From the NCBI RefSeq assembly GCF_021513155.1, contig NZ_CP090983.1, forward strand, positions 205,001 to 269,000: a DNA stretch of 64,000 nt, given 5' to 3'. Below are positions 52,073 to 61,319 of this stretch, piece after piece (positions within the stretch are counted from its first letter, which is position 1; the number at the start of each line of letters is the position of its first letter). Source of the DNA: Jeotgalibaca sp. MA1X17-3 (GTDB lineage Bacteria; Bacillota; Bacilli; Lactobacillales; Aerococcaceae). The translations under genes and the position numbers were made by a program. Below the pieces are notes generated by a model, which did no database searches, was not told where the DNA came from, and saw nothing but the letters and a program-made list of their open reading frames with translations.

Positions 52073-53344
52073 TTATTTTGTTTGACGATTAATATCTAAT
52101 TCTGTTTCATAAGCGGGTGATTTTTTATGAAATAGATACTCTCCGTTGCGAATAGAAGCCAAACACTCAACACGGCGACGTTGTGCTTCAAAAGGATTAG
52201 GAGCATCTAAGACAATAAAGTTTGCAGGTTTTCCTTCATCTAAACCGTAACGATCTTCTATTTGCATTAATTTTGCTCCGTTGTAAGTAATCAAGTCAAA
52301 ATTACGAGGGAAGTCTTGTTCTCGCATGAGTTGTGTTGCATGTAATCCGTTATCTAAAATATTCATCAAGTTTCCCGATCCAGCCGGATACCACAAATCA
52401 ACGATCGAGTCTTGACCGAAAGCAACGTTAATATCATGATCAACAAACTCTTTTACTCGAGTCAACCCACGTCGTTTTGGATAAGTATCTTGACGTCCCT
52501 GTAAGAATAAATTTTCAGTTGGACAGGCAACAAAATTGATTCCTGACTTGCGGAATAAACCCATCATTCGAAAAGCGTATGAATCGTCTACAGATCCAAA
52601 TGAACAGGTATGAGAAGCGGTAGTTGATTTTCCATACCCTTGTTTCATTACTTCCGCGTTTAGTATTTCTACAAATCGAGATTGGACATCATCTGTCTCG
52701 TCACAATGTACATCAATTAACTTGTTATATTTAATAGCAAGACGAACGATTTCTTTAACAGATTCTTTTCCTTCTTCGGAACTCCATTCATTATGAGGAA
52801 TACCACCCACACAATCTGCTCCTAATTGTAAGGCTTCTTCAACTAGGTCACGACCGGACTTCCCTTCTTCATTATAAGAATACATACCATTTTGTGGGAA
52901 AGCGACTACTTGAATGGTGATATTATCTTTTAATTCATCTCGTACCTCCAATGCAGCTTTGATTCCTGTTAAGTTAGGGTCCGTACAATCTGTTTGTGCT
53001 CGAATGAATTGTGTACCATAAGAAGCTACATCATGAACGGCTCGGCGAATACGTTCTTTCATTTCTTCTTTCGTAGTTCCTTTTTTATAGTCATTCCACA
53101 AATCAATCGCTTCAAATAAAGTTCCGGATTCATTTTTAATTTTATCGTCTTGACCAGTAAAGTAGTAGTCTAAGTGTAAATGAGAGTCTACGTAAGGAGG
53201 TAATACTAAACGTCCCTGTAAGTCGATTGTCTCATCTGCTTCACCTACATTATTTCCGATTGCTACAAATTTTCCATCTTCTACTAAAATTTCAGAAGCA
53301 TGGTCATGTTTGTAGATTGTAGCGTTGATAAACTTTTTCTTCAT
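52073..53344 (-). CDS. cytosine-deaminase-like amidohydrolase (CodA family)
   Basis: ATG 53344 lies eight bases after GGAGG; the upstream GTG is within the RBS. The protein has 423 residues. Aligned by motif to E. coli CodA, metal ligands and catalytic residues are kept: His55/His57 (DSHLHLD), His213 and Glu216 (HCDETDD), His245, Asp312 (GQDSIVDLWYP). The residue after the metal Asp is Ser313, where CodA has Asp314, a specificity position. The substrate may therefore not be cytosine. It is the last gene of the ABC-deaminase operon, 116 bases after its neighbour. Confidence 0.82.
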   Translation of the reverse strand: MKKKFINATIYKHDHASEILVEDGKFVAIGNNVGEADETIDLQGRLVLPPYVDSHLHLDYYFTGQDDKIKNESGTLFEAIDLWNDYKKGTTKEEMKERIRRAVHDVASYGTQFIRAQTDCTDPNLTGIKAALEVRDELKDNITIQVVAFPQNGMYSYNEEGKSGRDLVEEALQLGADCVGGIPHNEWSSEEGKESVKEIVRLAIKYNKLIDVHCDETDDVQSRFVEILNAEVMKQGYGKSTTASHTCSFGSVDDSYAFRMMGLFRKSGINFVACPTENLFLQGRQDTYPKRRGLTRVKEFVDHDINVAFGQDSIVDLWYPAGSGNLMNILDNGLHATQLMREQDFPRNFDLITYNGAKLMQIEDRYGLDEGKPANFIVLDAPNPFEAQRRRVECLASIRNGEYLFHKKSPAYETELDINRQTK

Positions 53345-53460
53345 TTTTTTGACCTCCACATTTTTCTAAATCAACTTTACACCGTTTGTTATGTTATTTC
53401 AAATGATTAGTGAAAAGTCTCTATTGAACATTTTTTTAAAAGAACTTTAAAGGGCGTCTT

Positions 53461-54801
53461 TTAAACAGAACGATCTGAATCATTTTTATATTTTTTCAAA
53501 TCTAAAGCAACTTCTCGAAAATGAGTCATTTGATTATTTATATTAGTACGTAATACAGTTAATTCCTGTTGGGTCAATTGTTTCTCTTTTACCACCTGTT
53601 TCCCGTCAATTATTACATCTCGTACGTTGCCAGAATTTGCTGAATAAACTAATGCAGAATAGGCATCAAAAATGGGGAACATATTAACTGAATCGGTTTC
53701 TACTAACACAAAATCGGCTTTTTTCCCTTTTTCTAATGATCCAATTTGATGGTCTAAACCAATAGCTTCAGCACCACCGATGGTTGCTAATCGAACAATA
53801 TCGCGTGCTGGAAAAGCAGAGCGATCTTTCAGCGTTGTTTTATGAAAATTAGCAAACATTCTCATCTGAGTAAATAAATCTAAGGTGTTACCGCTACTAG
53901 GACCATCCGTTCCTAAGCCCAGTCTTAGTCCAGCCTCTAGCATTTTTTGAACGGGTGCTACTCCTTTAGCTGATTTAGTATTAGCACCGATACAGTGAGC
54001 AACTGCAACTTTGTTATTTTTAAGAATTTCAATATCCTCATCCGTGAAAAAAATACCATGAGCAGCAATCACTTTTTCATCTAAAACACCTAAATCAGCT
54101 AAGTATGCAACGGGCGTTTTACCGTGTTCATCTGCATACTTACGCATTTCAAAGTCCATTTCACTTAAATGAATCGTAAAAGGAACATCATATTTACGAG
54201 CGATACGAGAAGCCTCCTTTAAAGAAGAATCTGTATTTGTATAAGGAGCGTGAGGTGCAATTGCGGGAGTAATTCGTTCGTGACCGATCCACTTCGAAAT
54301 AAATGTTTCTGAATAAGCTAACCCACCAAATGGCTCCGTCACATCGCAGGCGTTCTCTAAAATTGTCTCTCCTAAAATGGCACGAGAGCCCATTTCATCT
54401 GTAGCCTTCGCAAGTTCATCTTCAAAATAATACATATCTAGAAAGGTAGTTATACCTGCTAATTGCATTTCAGCAATGGCATATTTCCCGCTATGATAAG
54501 CTAACTCTTTGGTCATACAGGCATTTTCTAATGGAAACAAAAAGCGCGTGAGACGGTCAGGGGTATCATCACCTAGTGAACGGAAAGGAATCATCCCAAT
54601 ATGTGTATGTGTGTTCACCATTCCGGGTAGAGCAATAGCTCCTTCCCCATCTATAACGGTTATATCTAAATCAAGAGGTGCATCTAACATAGAACCGGTT
54701 TCCAGAATAAGTTGATCTTCAAAAAGAATATAGCCAGAAGAATACTCATTAAAATCAGCATCCATGGTCAAAACGTGTATATTCGTAACTAATGTCTTCA
54801 T
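53461..54801 (-). CDS. amidohydrolase of the MTA/SAH deaminase (ATZ/TRZ-like) family
   Basis: The protein has 446 residues. Metal-site motifs are VNTHTHIGM, HLSEMD, AHGIFF and GTDGPSSGN, the pattern of methylthioadenosine/S-adenosylhomocysteine deaminases, guanine deaminase-like and chlorohydrolase enzymes. Start ATG overlaps the ade stop by four bases. Which amino-heterocycle it deaminates cannot be told from the sequence. Confidence 0.85.
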   Translation of the reverse strand: MKTLVTNIHVLTMDADFNEYSSGYILFEDQLILETGSMLDAPLDLDITVIDGEGAIALPGMVNTHTHIGMIPFRSLGDDTPDRLTRFLFPLENACMTKELAYHSGKYAIAEMQLAGITTFLDMYYFEDELAKATDEMGSRAILGETILENACDVTEPFGGLAYSETFISKWIGHERITPAIAPHAPYTNTDSSLKEASRIARKYDVPFTIHLSEMDFEMRKYADEHGKTPVAYLADLGVLDEKVIAAHGIFFTDEDIEILKNNKVAVAHCIGANTKSAKGVAPVQKMLEAGLRLGLGTDGPSSGNTLDLFTQMRMFANFHKTTLKDRSAFPARDIVRLATIGGAEAIGLDHQIGSLEKGKKADFVLVETDSVNMFPIFDAYSALVYSANSGNVRDVIIDGKQVVKEKQLTQQELTVLRTNINNQMTHFREVALDLKKYKNDSDRSV

Positions 54802-56510
54802 TCTTTTCCCTCTATCAATGGAACAAGAGCATGTGTATGGACATCCATCATTCCAAAATCGGTAATTTTAAGCTGAGGAGAAACAGGTAAAGAAAGGGTA
54901 GAAAAGGACATGATTTCATTCGTATTTCGATAGCCTAAATCAACCATCGCTTGTCGAACGTTTTTCAATTGATTTCCTAGCGTATAGACATTTTCATCGC
55001 TCAAAATACCGCCTATGGGTAGGGGACAGCTAGCTGAAAGTTCACCATTTTTGCTAACCACATAGCCACCTTTTAAATCTAAGATCTTGTGTTGTGCAAG
55101 TAGAATATCTTCAATAGAAGTTCCCATCACCATTAAGTTATGGTGATCATGAGCCCACGTCGTTGCAACGGCTCCTTTTTCTTTCAAAGAATGTTCTATT
55201 AGACCATATCCAATATTCCCATTCTTGCCATATCGTTCCATGACCATAATTAAAGAAAGACCGCTATTTTCCCAATCAAGGATTCCATTTATAACTGGGA
55301 TTTCTCGTTGAACATGTTCTGTAAATGTCCCGATTTCTTGGATTTGAATGACGTTACAAGTCACAGAATCTTGATTTCCATCTACATGAATTTCTAAATC
55401 TTTATTAGTTAATGGTTTGCAATGGATGCTATCATAAAAATAGTCGGGGAATTTTGGTTTCGTTAGAGGATAAACGATTTTATCTTCTCGTTGATGGACA
55501 CATCTTCCCTTTTTATATACAGAGTCAATCCCTATTGTTTCCAAGTCATCTAAGATGATGAAATCAGCTAAAAATCCAGAAGCAATTGCGCCTCGATCTT
55601 GTAACCCCATCCGACGAGCAGGAGTATACGTTGTAGTATAAATAGCTTCTTCAACTGGCATTCCACATGCTACTGCTAAACGTACATTTTCATCGAGATG
55701 ACCTTTTAATAAATCGTCTGCCATAATATCATCTGTAATAATCGCAATGTGCTCATACAAATCGTAATCTACTACTGTTTGAATATTTTCTGGAGTAATT
55801 GATTTTTTTTGTAGTTCTAAAAAGACGCCACTACTTACCTTTTCTAAGATTGATTCCGGTGTTTGTTGTGTATGATCTGCCGTAAGACCTGCATGCATGA
55901 ATTTAGCTAGTGTTTCTCCTGACACTCGAGGAATATGTCCTTCTAATGGCATTAACGGCTTTAATTCTTGAACTTTTTTCAAAATTTGACGGATAAGAGA
56001 ATTTGGTTCATCTGTTATTCCTTTAAAGTTCATTGCTTCCCCTAAAGCAATCACTTTAGGGTGTTCTAAAAGTGAAGCTACTTCATTTAAACCAATTAAT
56101 CCGCCGGTTGTTTCAAGTTCAGGTGTGGTGGAAGGAACGGATGAAGGAATGGCATAAAAGATATCTAAATCTGTTTTTTCTTGCATAAACGCTTCTATTC
56201 CTGCTTGTCCGAATACATTAGCAATTTCATGGGAATCAGCTACAACGGTAGTAATTCCATAGGAAAGAGCTACTCCTGAAAAAATAGAAGGAGGAATCAT
56301 AGAACTTTCAATGTGCATATGAATATCAATGAATCCTGGAACAATAAACTTTCCTTCCACATCCAAAATTTCTGTGGGCTCGAGCTCACGCAAGCTTGCT
56401 TCGCTCACGTAATAGAATTTCTCATTAGCAATGGCTATGTTTTTCTTTTCAAATGTTTTTCTAAAAACATTAAATACAAAAGCATTTTCTAGTAATAAAT
56501 CAATTTTCAT
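54798..56510 (-). CDS. ade: adenine deaminase
   Basis: The protein has 570 residues. The metal site FIDIHMHIESSMI is followed by GITTVVADSHEIANVFG, the AdeC/Ade hallmark. The C-terminal domain has TWAHDHHNLMVMGTS. It converts adenine to hypoxanthine and ammonia. RBS AAGGAG. Coupled to the downstream amidohydrolase by ATGA overlap and separated from the binding-protein gene by a terminator-like hairpin. Confidence 0.94.
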   Translation of the reverse strand: MKIDLLLENAFVFNVFRKTFEKKNIAIANEKFYYVSEASLRELEPTEILDVEGKFIVPGFIDIHMHIESSMIPPSIFSGVALSYGITTVVADSHEIANVFGQAGIEAFMQEKTDLDIFYAIPSSVPSTTPELETTGGLIGLNEVASLLEHPKVIALGEAMNFKGITDEPNSLIRQILKKVQELKPLMPLEGHIPRVSGETLAKFMHAGLTADHTQQTPESILEKVSSGVFLELQKKSITPENIQTVVDYDLYEHIAIITDDIMADDLLKGHLDENVRLAVACGMPVEEAIYTTTYTPARRMGLQDRGAIASGFLADFIILDDLETIGIDSVYKKGRCVHQREDKIVYPLTKPKFPDYFYDSIHCKPLTNKDLEIHVDGNQDSVTCNVIQIQEIGTFTEHVQREIPVINGILDWENSGLSLIMVMERYGKNGNIGYGLIEHSLKEKGAVATTWAHDHHNLMVMGTSIEDILLAQHKILDLKGGYVVSKNGELSASCPLPIGGILSDENVYTLGNQLKNVRQAMVDLGYRNTNEIMSFSTLSLPVSPQLKITDFGMMDVHTHALVPLIEGKE

Positions 56511-56546
56511 CGTATTCTCCTTTTTTTAACAAAATTAAAAATAAAA

Positions 56547-56566
56547 GCCGGAACAGGAGTCCCGGC
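56547..56566 (-). terminator. internal terminator between the binding-protein gene and ade
   Basis: GCCGG/CCGGC with an inner GGA/TCC-type extension is followed on the minus strand by TTTTATTTTT. A second small hairpin (GCTGC...GCAG) lies just before it. It should let the binding protein be made in excess over the enzymes. Confidence 0.75.
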
Positions 56567-56596
56567 AAAAGCTGCTAGTTGAGACAGCAGAAATTT

Positions 56597-57664
56597 TTAT
56601 TGGTTTAAAGTTTGATTCCATTGTGAAATCCACTGTTCTAAATTAGTATTTACGAAAGTATAGTCAATTGCTTTAGCGCGTTGAGCGATATCACCATACG
56701 TTTTGTTTTCAGCCACTTCATCATCTAACTCTACATCTTTATTCGTTGGTGCTTCGTTTAAAGAAGCAGCGGTTGTCGTTTGAAGTTCTTGACTTAATTT
56801 CCAATTGATAAATTCATAAGCTAACTCTTTGTTCTCAGAAGACACTGCGACGTTTAGTGTGTTGAAGTTTGCATAGGTACCAGATTCAGGAACCAAGTAC
56901 TCTACGTCAGGGTTTGCTCCTGAAATGATTGGGTAGGCAAAGTCACCAACTACAGCAGCAACTATTTCACCAGATTGGAATAAATTAGCTAAATCAGAAG
57001 ATTTTGTATATGTTTTTGTAATGTTCGGTTTCAATTCATTTAGTGCTTCGAATGCTGCAGCACCATCATCAGTAGTGATGTCCACACCTTTAAAGTCACT
57101 TGCCACGTGGAGCATAGCAGGACCAAATGTAGTAGTGATATCAGGAATAGAAATTTTTCCAGCTAAAGAAGGATCCCATAAGTCAGACCATTCATTGATT
57201 TCCATGCCAGCAGCTTCCTCATTGTAGATAATTCCAATACTATTCATGGTGTAAGGTGCCCCAGATGTTGCTACTGCATCCATGGCGCCATCTACTAAGT
57301 TTGCTAGGTTGGGTACTTTTGTTTCATCTAACGTTTCAAATAAACCTTCTTCTACACCAGTAGCTGCATTGGCTTGGGAAAGCTCAATCACATCGATAGT
57401 AGAATTTGGATTATTTTGTAGTTTTGTAAAACGTTCTCCGGAATTACCTACTTCATAAACAAGTTCTATTCCTTTATCTTTTTTAAATGGTTGAAAAATA
57501 TCACGGTCAATAATGTCTTCGCTTAATGCAAAGGTAGAAACAACTAAGTTCCCATCATTGTTTGCTGTACTTGAATCAGAACCTTCGTTTGAATTCGTAC
57601 TTCCACAAGCTGCTAATAACGCAACGGTTGCAAGAGATAGAGTAGCTGTTTTCCAATTTTTCAT
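56597..57664 (-). CDS. PotD-type substrate-binding lipoprotein of the ABC-deaminase operon
   Basis: The protein has 355 residues with lipobox LLAAC. The periplasmic-binding type II fold of the polyamine/iron family is seen in VYEVGNSGERFTKL, NSIGIIYNEEAAG and WSDLWDPSLAGKISIPD. The PotD family includes polyamine, thiamine, iron and other binders. The polyamine-binding acidic residues cannot be judged by eye. The neighbouring deaminases suggest an amino-purine or pyrimidine-like ligand (inference). Confidence 0.85.
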   Translation of the reverse strand: MKNWKTATLSLATVALLAACGSTNSNEGSDSSTANNDGNLVVSTFALSEDIIDRDIFQPFKKDKGIELVYEVGNSGERFTKLQNNPNSTIDVIELSQANAATGVEEGLFETLDETKVPNLANLVDGAMDAVATSGAPYTMNSIGIIYNEEAAGMEINEWSDLWDPSLAGKISIPDITTTFGPAMLHVASDFKGVDITTDDGAAAFEALNELKPNITKTYTKSSDLANLFQSGEIVAAVVGDFAYPIISGANPDVEYLVPESGTYANFNTLNVAVSSENKELAYEFINWKLSQELQTTTAASLNEAPTNKDVELDDEVAENKTYGDIAQRAKAIDYTFVNTNLEQWISQWNQTLNQ

Positions 57665-57706
57665 GATGAATACATTCTCCTTTTTGAAGCTATTTTTTTA
57701 AAGATA

Positions 57707-58743
57707 TCAAACAAGAATTAATTTTTCAGGTGTCAAAAATAAAGTTACTTTGTCTCCAGCATGGTAGGTATTTGCATTTTCATCGTTGACCAACAAGTTG
57801 CCTAAAGAGGTGCTAACTTCATACTGATAGCTCTTCCCTAAAAACGTACGAATGAGAACAGTTCCCTCAATTTTATTTTCTCCTAAACCGTGGGGGGAAG
57901 CATCTGAATATCATCAGGTCGAATCGTTCCTTTTACCTGTTCTTGATCAGATGTTTGGGAACTTTGGAAAAGGGAGCCGTCTTCTGCTACATAATGATGA
58001 TCATTTTCTTTTGTTAAATCGATAAAGTTCTCGAAACCAATAAAGCGAGCGACAAATTCTGTCTTAGGATTTTGATAGATTTCTTCAGGAGTATCAAATT
58101 GTTCAATGACTCCTTTATTCATTACTGCGACTTTATCAGAGATAGAAAAGCACTCTTCTTGATCATGGGTTACGAAAATAGTTGTAATACCCAATTTTCT
58201 CTGAATTCGTTTGATTTCAATCCGCATCGTGATTCGTAATTTTGCATCCAGATTACTGAGGGGCTCATCCAATAACAATAAGTTTGGTTCAATAACTAAA
58301 GCTCGTGCTAAAGCAACACGTTGACGTTGACCACCTGATAATTGTTTCGGGTAGCGATCAGCGAATTCTTTTAAACCAGTAATCTCTAGCATATCATTAA
58401 CTTTTTCTTTCATCGTTGCTTTATTTTCTTTGCGAAGTTTTAAGCCAAACTCTACATTCTCCCGAATATTTAAATGAGGGAAGAGAGCATAAGACTGAAA
58501 GACCATTCCAAAATTACGTTTATGGACAGGGACTTTTGTTAAATTTTTATTATCTACGATAAACGTACCATCATTTGGTTCAATTAACCCTGCTATCGTT
58601 CGAAGAGTAGTTGATTTCCCGCAACCAGACGGGCCTAAAAGAGAAACCAGTTCTCCTTTTTCAATGGATAGCTGTAAATCTTTTAAGACGTCAGTCTTTC
58701 CATCATAACTGACGCGAATATTATCTAAACTTACAAAAGCCAT
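57707..58743 (-). CDS. PotA-type ABC transporter ATPase, C-terminus shifted at a 6-C run
   Basis: Walker A GPSGCGKSTTLRTIAG, signature LSGGQRQRVALARAL, Walker B LLLLDEPLSNLD and HDQEEC are intact, so the ATPase domain is complete. As written the frame ends at 57883 inside the regulatory TOBE domain. One added C (plus G run 57892-57897) extends it through HGLGENKIEGTV to TGA at 57707, for 345 residues. It powers the two permeases encoded upstream. Confidence 0.9.
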
Positions 58744-58792
58744 GAGATGGCGTCCTCCTTTTTAATAGGTACTGTCATTTGTTAGATTCTTT

Positions 58793-59572
58793 TTAGGAAA
58801 TAGAAGCGAGACCTAACGTTTTTTCTATTGCGAACATCATGCCAATGGTTGCAAGCATCAGCATCACAGACAAAGCTGAAACAGTCGGATCGTAATTGTA
58901 TTCGATATAACTCATTAAACTAGTAGGTAACGTAGTAATACCAGGACCCGTTAAGAATTGAGAAACGGGAATATTATTAAAGGAATTAATAAATGCCAAC
59001 ATGAAGGAGGCAAAAATTCCTGAAGAGATATTTGGTAGCACTACTTTAAAGAAGGCAATAATTCTTGTACTTCCTAGAGTCCAAGCAGCTTCTTCAATAG
59101 AAAAGTCTAATTGTTCTAAACTACCACCGACGACTCGGATGATGTACGGCAGACTGATGATAAAGTGACCTAACAATAGACCTTGAAAGACAGGTAATTG
59201 TAAACGAATCACAATGAACTGAAACAAAGAAAAGCCCACTACAACACCAGGAATAATGGTCGGAGATAGGAAGAAACTTTTCAAGCCTTTTCTACCAAAA
59301 AAATCATGACGAGAAAGTGCATAAGCAGCAGGTACTCCGACTATTAATGCCAATATAGTCGCAATCATAGATATTTTTAAACTCAACCAGAAGCTGCTTA
59401 AAAATCCTGCAACTTGAAAGACATTTGCATACCATTTGAAAGTGAAACCTTGAATTGGAAATTGGATACTTGGATTCTCACCAAAAGAAGTAATCACTAC
59501 AATTAACAATGGTAAGAATAAGAAAAGAAAAACGAAGCATACAAAGAAAAGGAGGCCTTTTTGTTTACGCAT
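58793..59572 (-). CDS. PotC-type ABC transporter permease
   Basis: From ATG 59572 (RBS GGAGGAG) the protein has 259 residues and six membrane helices. The EAA loop reads SIEEAAWTLGSTRIIAFFKV. Its start overlaps the stop of the upstream permease by eight bases. Confidence 0.92.
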   Translation of the reverse strand: MRKQKGLLFFVCFVFLFLFLPLLIVVITSFGENPSIQFPIQGFTFKWYANVFQVAGFLSSFWLSLKISMIATILALIVGVPAAYALSRHDFFGRKGLKSFFLSPTIIPGVVVGFSLFQFIVIRLQLPVFQGLLLGHFIISLPYIIRVVGGSLEQLDFSIEEAAWTLGSTRIIAFFKVVLPNISSGIFASFMLAFINSFNNIPVSQFLTGPGITTLPTSLMSYIEYNYDPTVSALSVMLMLATIGMMFAIEKTLGLASIS

Positions 59573-60404
59573 GAATATCTCCTCCTCTACGGTCAATACG
59601 AGTGGCTAGCCAGTTGAATACGGTCATCACCAGAGATGTAGTGACAATCATAATTAAAGCGATAACTCCTGCATTATTCCAATTTCCTAATGTCATTGAA
59701 TTTTGATAAAGGAATGTAGCCATCATCATATTTTGGTTTCCACCCAATAGCTGAGGGGTTGTATAAGCGGTTAACGTGCCGGTAAAAACTAAAATACTTC
59801 CGATAATAACGCCGGGAACACTAAGTGGGAAAATAACTTTCATAAAAGCACGTAAAGGGCTAGCGCCTAATGTTTCAGCGGCTCCCATAATTTCTGTATC
59901 AATGTTTTCAATGATTCCTACTAAGGTAGTGATCATTAATGGAAGAAACAAATAAAGGGAACCAATTGTAATAGCGAACTCGGTATATAACATCCGAATA
60001 GGTTCTGAAACCAGTCCAGTAGATAATAAAACACGGTTGATAACACCGTTTGTTCCTAAGATGTTGATCCAAGCAAAGCTACGAACAACTGAATTAGTGA
60101 GTAAAGGGAATAATACAAGACCCATCATTAAACTGCGATACTTGCGGTTACTTCTAGCAATAAAGTAGGCGGTAGGCAGCCCTAATAAAATACTAAAAAA
60201 GGTTACTAATAAAGAAAGACGAATGGTTCGCCATAAAATACCTACGTTATAAGAATCCATAAAAAAGTTACGATAGGAAGTCAGAGTAAATGCTCCATCG
60301 TAAAATGTTGACTAAATAATAGATAGTAGAGGTAACACCAGAAACACAATCAGTAAAATGAGTCCCGGAGCAACGATTACGTAAGGAATACTTTTTGATG
60401 ACAC
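59565..60404 (-). pseudogene. PotB-type ABC transporter permease with in-frame TAG at codon 31
   Basis: GTG 60404, eight bases after GGAGG, opens SSKSIPYVIVAPGLILLIV, the normal first membrane helix. A TAG at 60312-60314 interrupts the same frame (LLSII-stop-STFYDGAF), which then continues to 59565 with the EAA loop EIMGAAETLGASPLRAF. Unlike the other breaks, no frame change is involved. Restart at ATG 60260 would lack helix 1 and is doubtful. A base-call error, a real nonsense mutation or suppression are possible. Confidence 0.8.
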
Positions 60405-60464
60405 GTATGAATCCTCCTTTTTATATAATGAATCAAATTTTAAAAGTTATTTCTCTTCTAGAGA

Positions 60465-60493
60465 ATTATATAGAAAAACGACCTTTTTTACAA
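60465..60493 (-). promoter_or_regulatory. sigma-A promoter of the ABC-deaminase operon
   Basis: TTGTAA (complement of 60488-60493), a 17-base spacer and a perfect TATAAT (complement of 60465-60470). The first gene starts about 60 bases downstream. Confidence 0.85.
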
Positions 60494-60497
60494 GGGG

Positions 60498-60540
60498 AAA
60501 ACGAACGAAACAAAAACAATGTGGTTATAACGTTCGTTTT
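60498..60540 (-). promoter_or_regulatory. PurR-box-like inverted repeat upstream of the -35
   Basis: AAAACGAACG (60498-60507) and its exact complement CGTTCGTTTT (60531-60540) are 23 bases apart. On the minus strand AAAAACGAACGTT matches the PurBox consensus AWWWCCGAACWWT at 11 of 13. PurR of Bacillus and Lactococcus binds such paired boxes upstream of purine genes. Its use here is inferred. Confidence 0.6.
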
Positions 60541-60612
60541 TCGGGAGTTTTTTTATGAAATATAAGGATGTTTTATATATTTATTGTGAAAGTAAGGAAG
60601 AATATAGTCTGA

Positions 60613-60654
60613 AAAAGCCTTGTCGAATGATTTCTATCATTCGACAAGGCTTTT
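60613..60654. terminator. terminator after the PAP2 gene
   Basis: An 18-bp perfect stem (60613-60630 with 60637-60654) with a 6-base loop and A/T tracts on both sides. Confidence 0.92.
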
Positions 60655-60668
60655 GAGTTTAACTAATG

Positions 60669-61319
60669 CTATTTTTTATTTTCACTTGTATGATACAGAC
60701 CGATGAACGCAAATAGTGTTGAAGCACCTAGAGAATATCCACCAATAACATCTGAAGCGAAATGAACTCCCAGATAGATGCGACTTAATCCAATTAATAA
60801 TACGAGTAGGAAGATGCAACTGATCCAAAATCGTTTCATTTTTAAATCTTTATATAGATGAAGAACTAAAAAAAGGAAGCCACCAAAAATAATAACAGAT
60901 CCCATAGAATGTCCACTAGGGAAAGTATAACCACCTTGAATTACTAAATGTTCAAATGTCGGCCTAGGCTTTTTAAAGGAATATTTTACCAGTTGATTTA
61001 ATCCAGCCGCCCCAATAGCAGCTGTAAACCCGTACCAAATAGCTAGATTCTTTCTTTTTAAAATAAAAAAGAAAATCATACAGACAATAGCTAAGAACAG
61101 AATAGAAAAAGGAACTCCACCTAGAGTTGTAAAGAAACGTGCGAAAGGAGTGAAAAAATCATTACGAGCTCTGATTGCAGCGGTCCCGATTGTTTGATCC
61201 ATAGTATTTAGCCATTCTAATTTAAAAATATTTGCTAAAGCCATTATTAGAAAAGGAATAAGAGAGAGAGCGCTCGCCTGGTAATCACGACGAATCTTAT
61301 TTGTATGTAAATCGTTCAT
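60669..61319 (-). CDS. PAP2-family membrane phosphatase
   Basis: The protein has 216 residues and about six membrane helices. The three phosphatase motifs are KYSFKKPRP, FPSGHSMGS and SRIYLGVHFASDVIGG. Such enzymes dephosphorylate phosphatidylglycerol phosphate or undecaprenyl pyrophosphate outside the membrane; the substrate is not defined here. The 364-base gap upstream (61320-61683) contains no gene; only a small TAACG-CATTA-CGTTA repeat at 61480 stands out. Confidence 0.93.
   Translation of the reverse strand: MNDLHTNKIRRDYQASALSLIPFLIMALANIFKLEWLNTMDQTIGTAAIRARNDFFTPFARFFTTLGGVPFSILFLAIVCMIFFFILKRKNLAIWYGFTAAIGAAGLNQLVKYSFKKPRPTFEHLVIQGGYTFPSGHSMGSVIIFGGFLFLVLHLYKDLKMKRFWISCIFLLVLLIGLSRIYLGVHFASDVIGGYSLGASTLFAFIGLYHTSENKK

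Noticed and set aside
57101..57112. CCACGTGG core resembling a third parS
   Set aside because: The outer bases do not match the parS consensus and it lies within the binding-protein gene.
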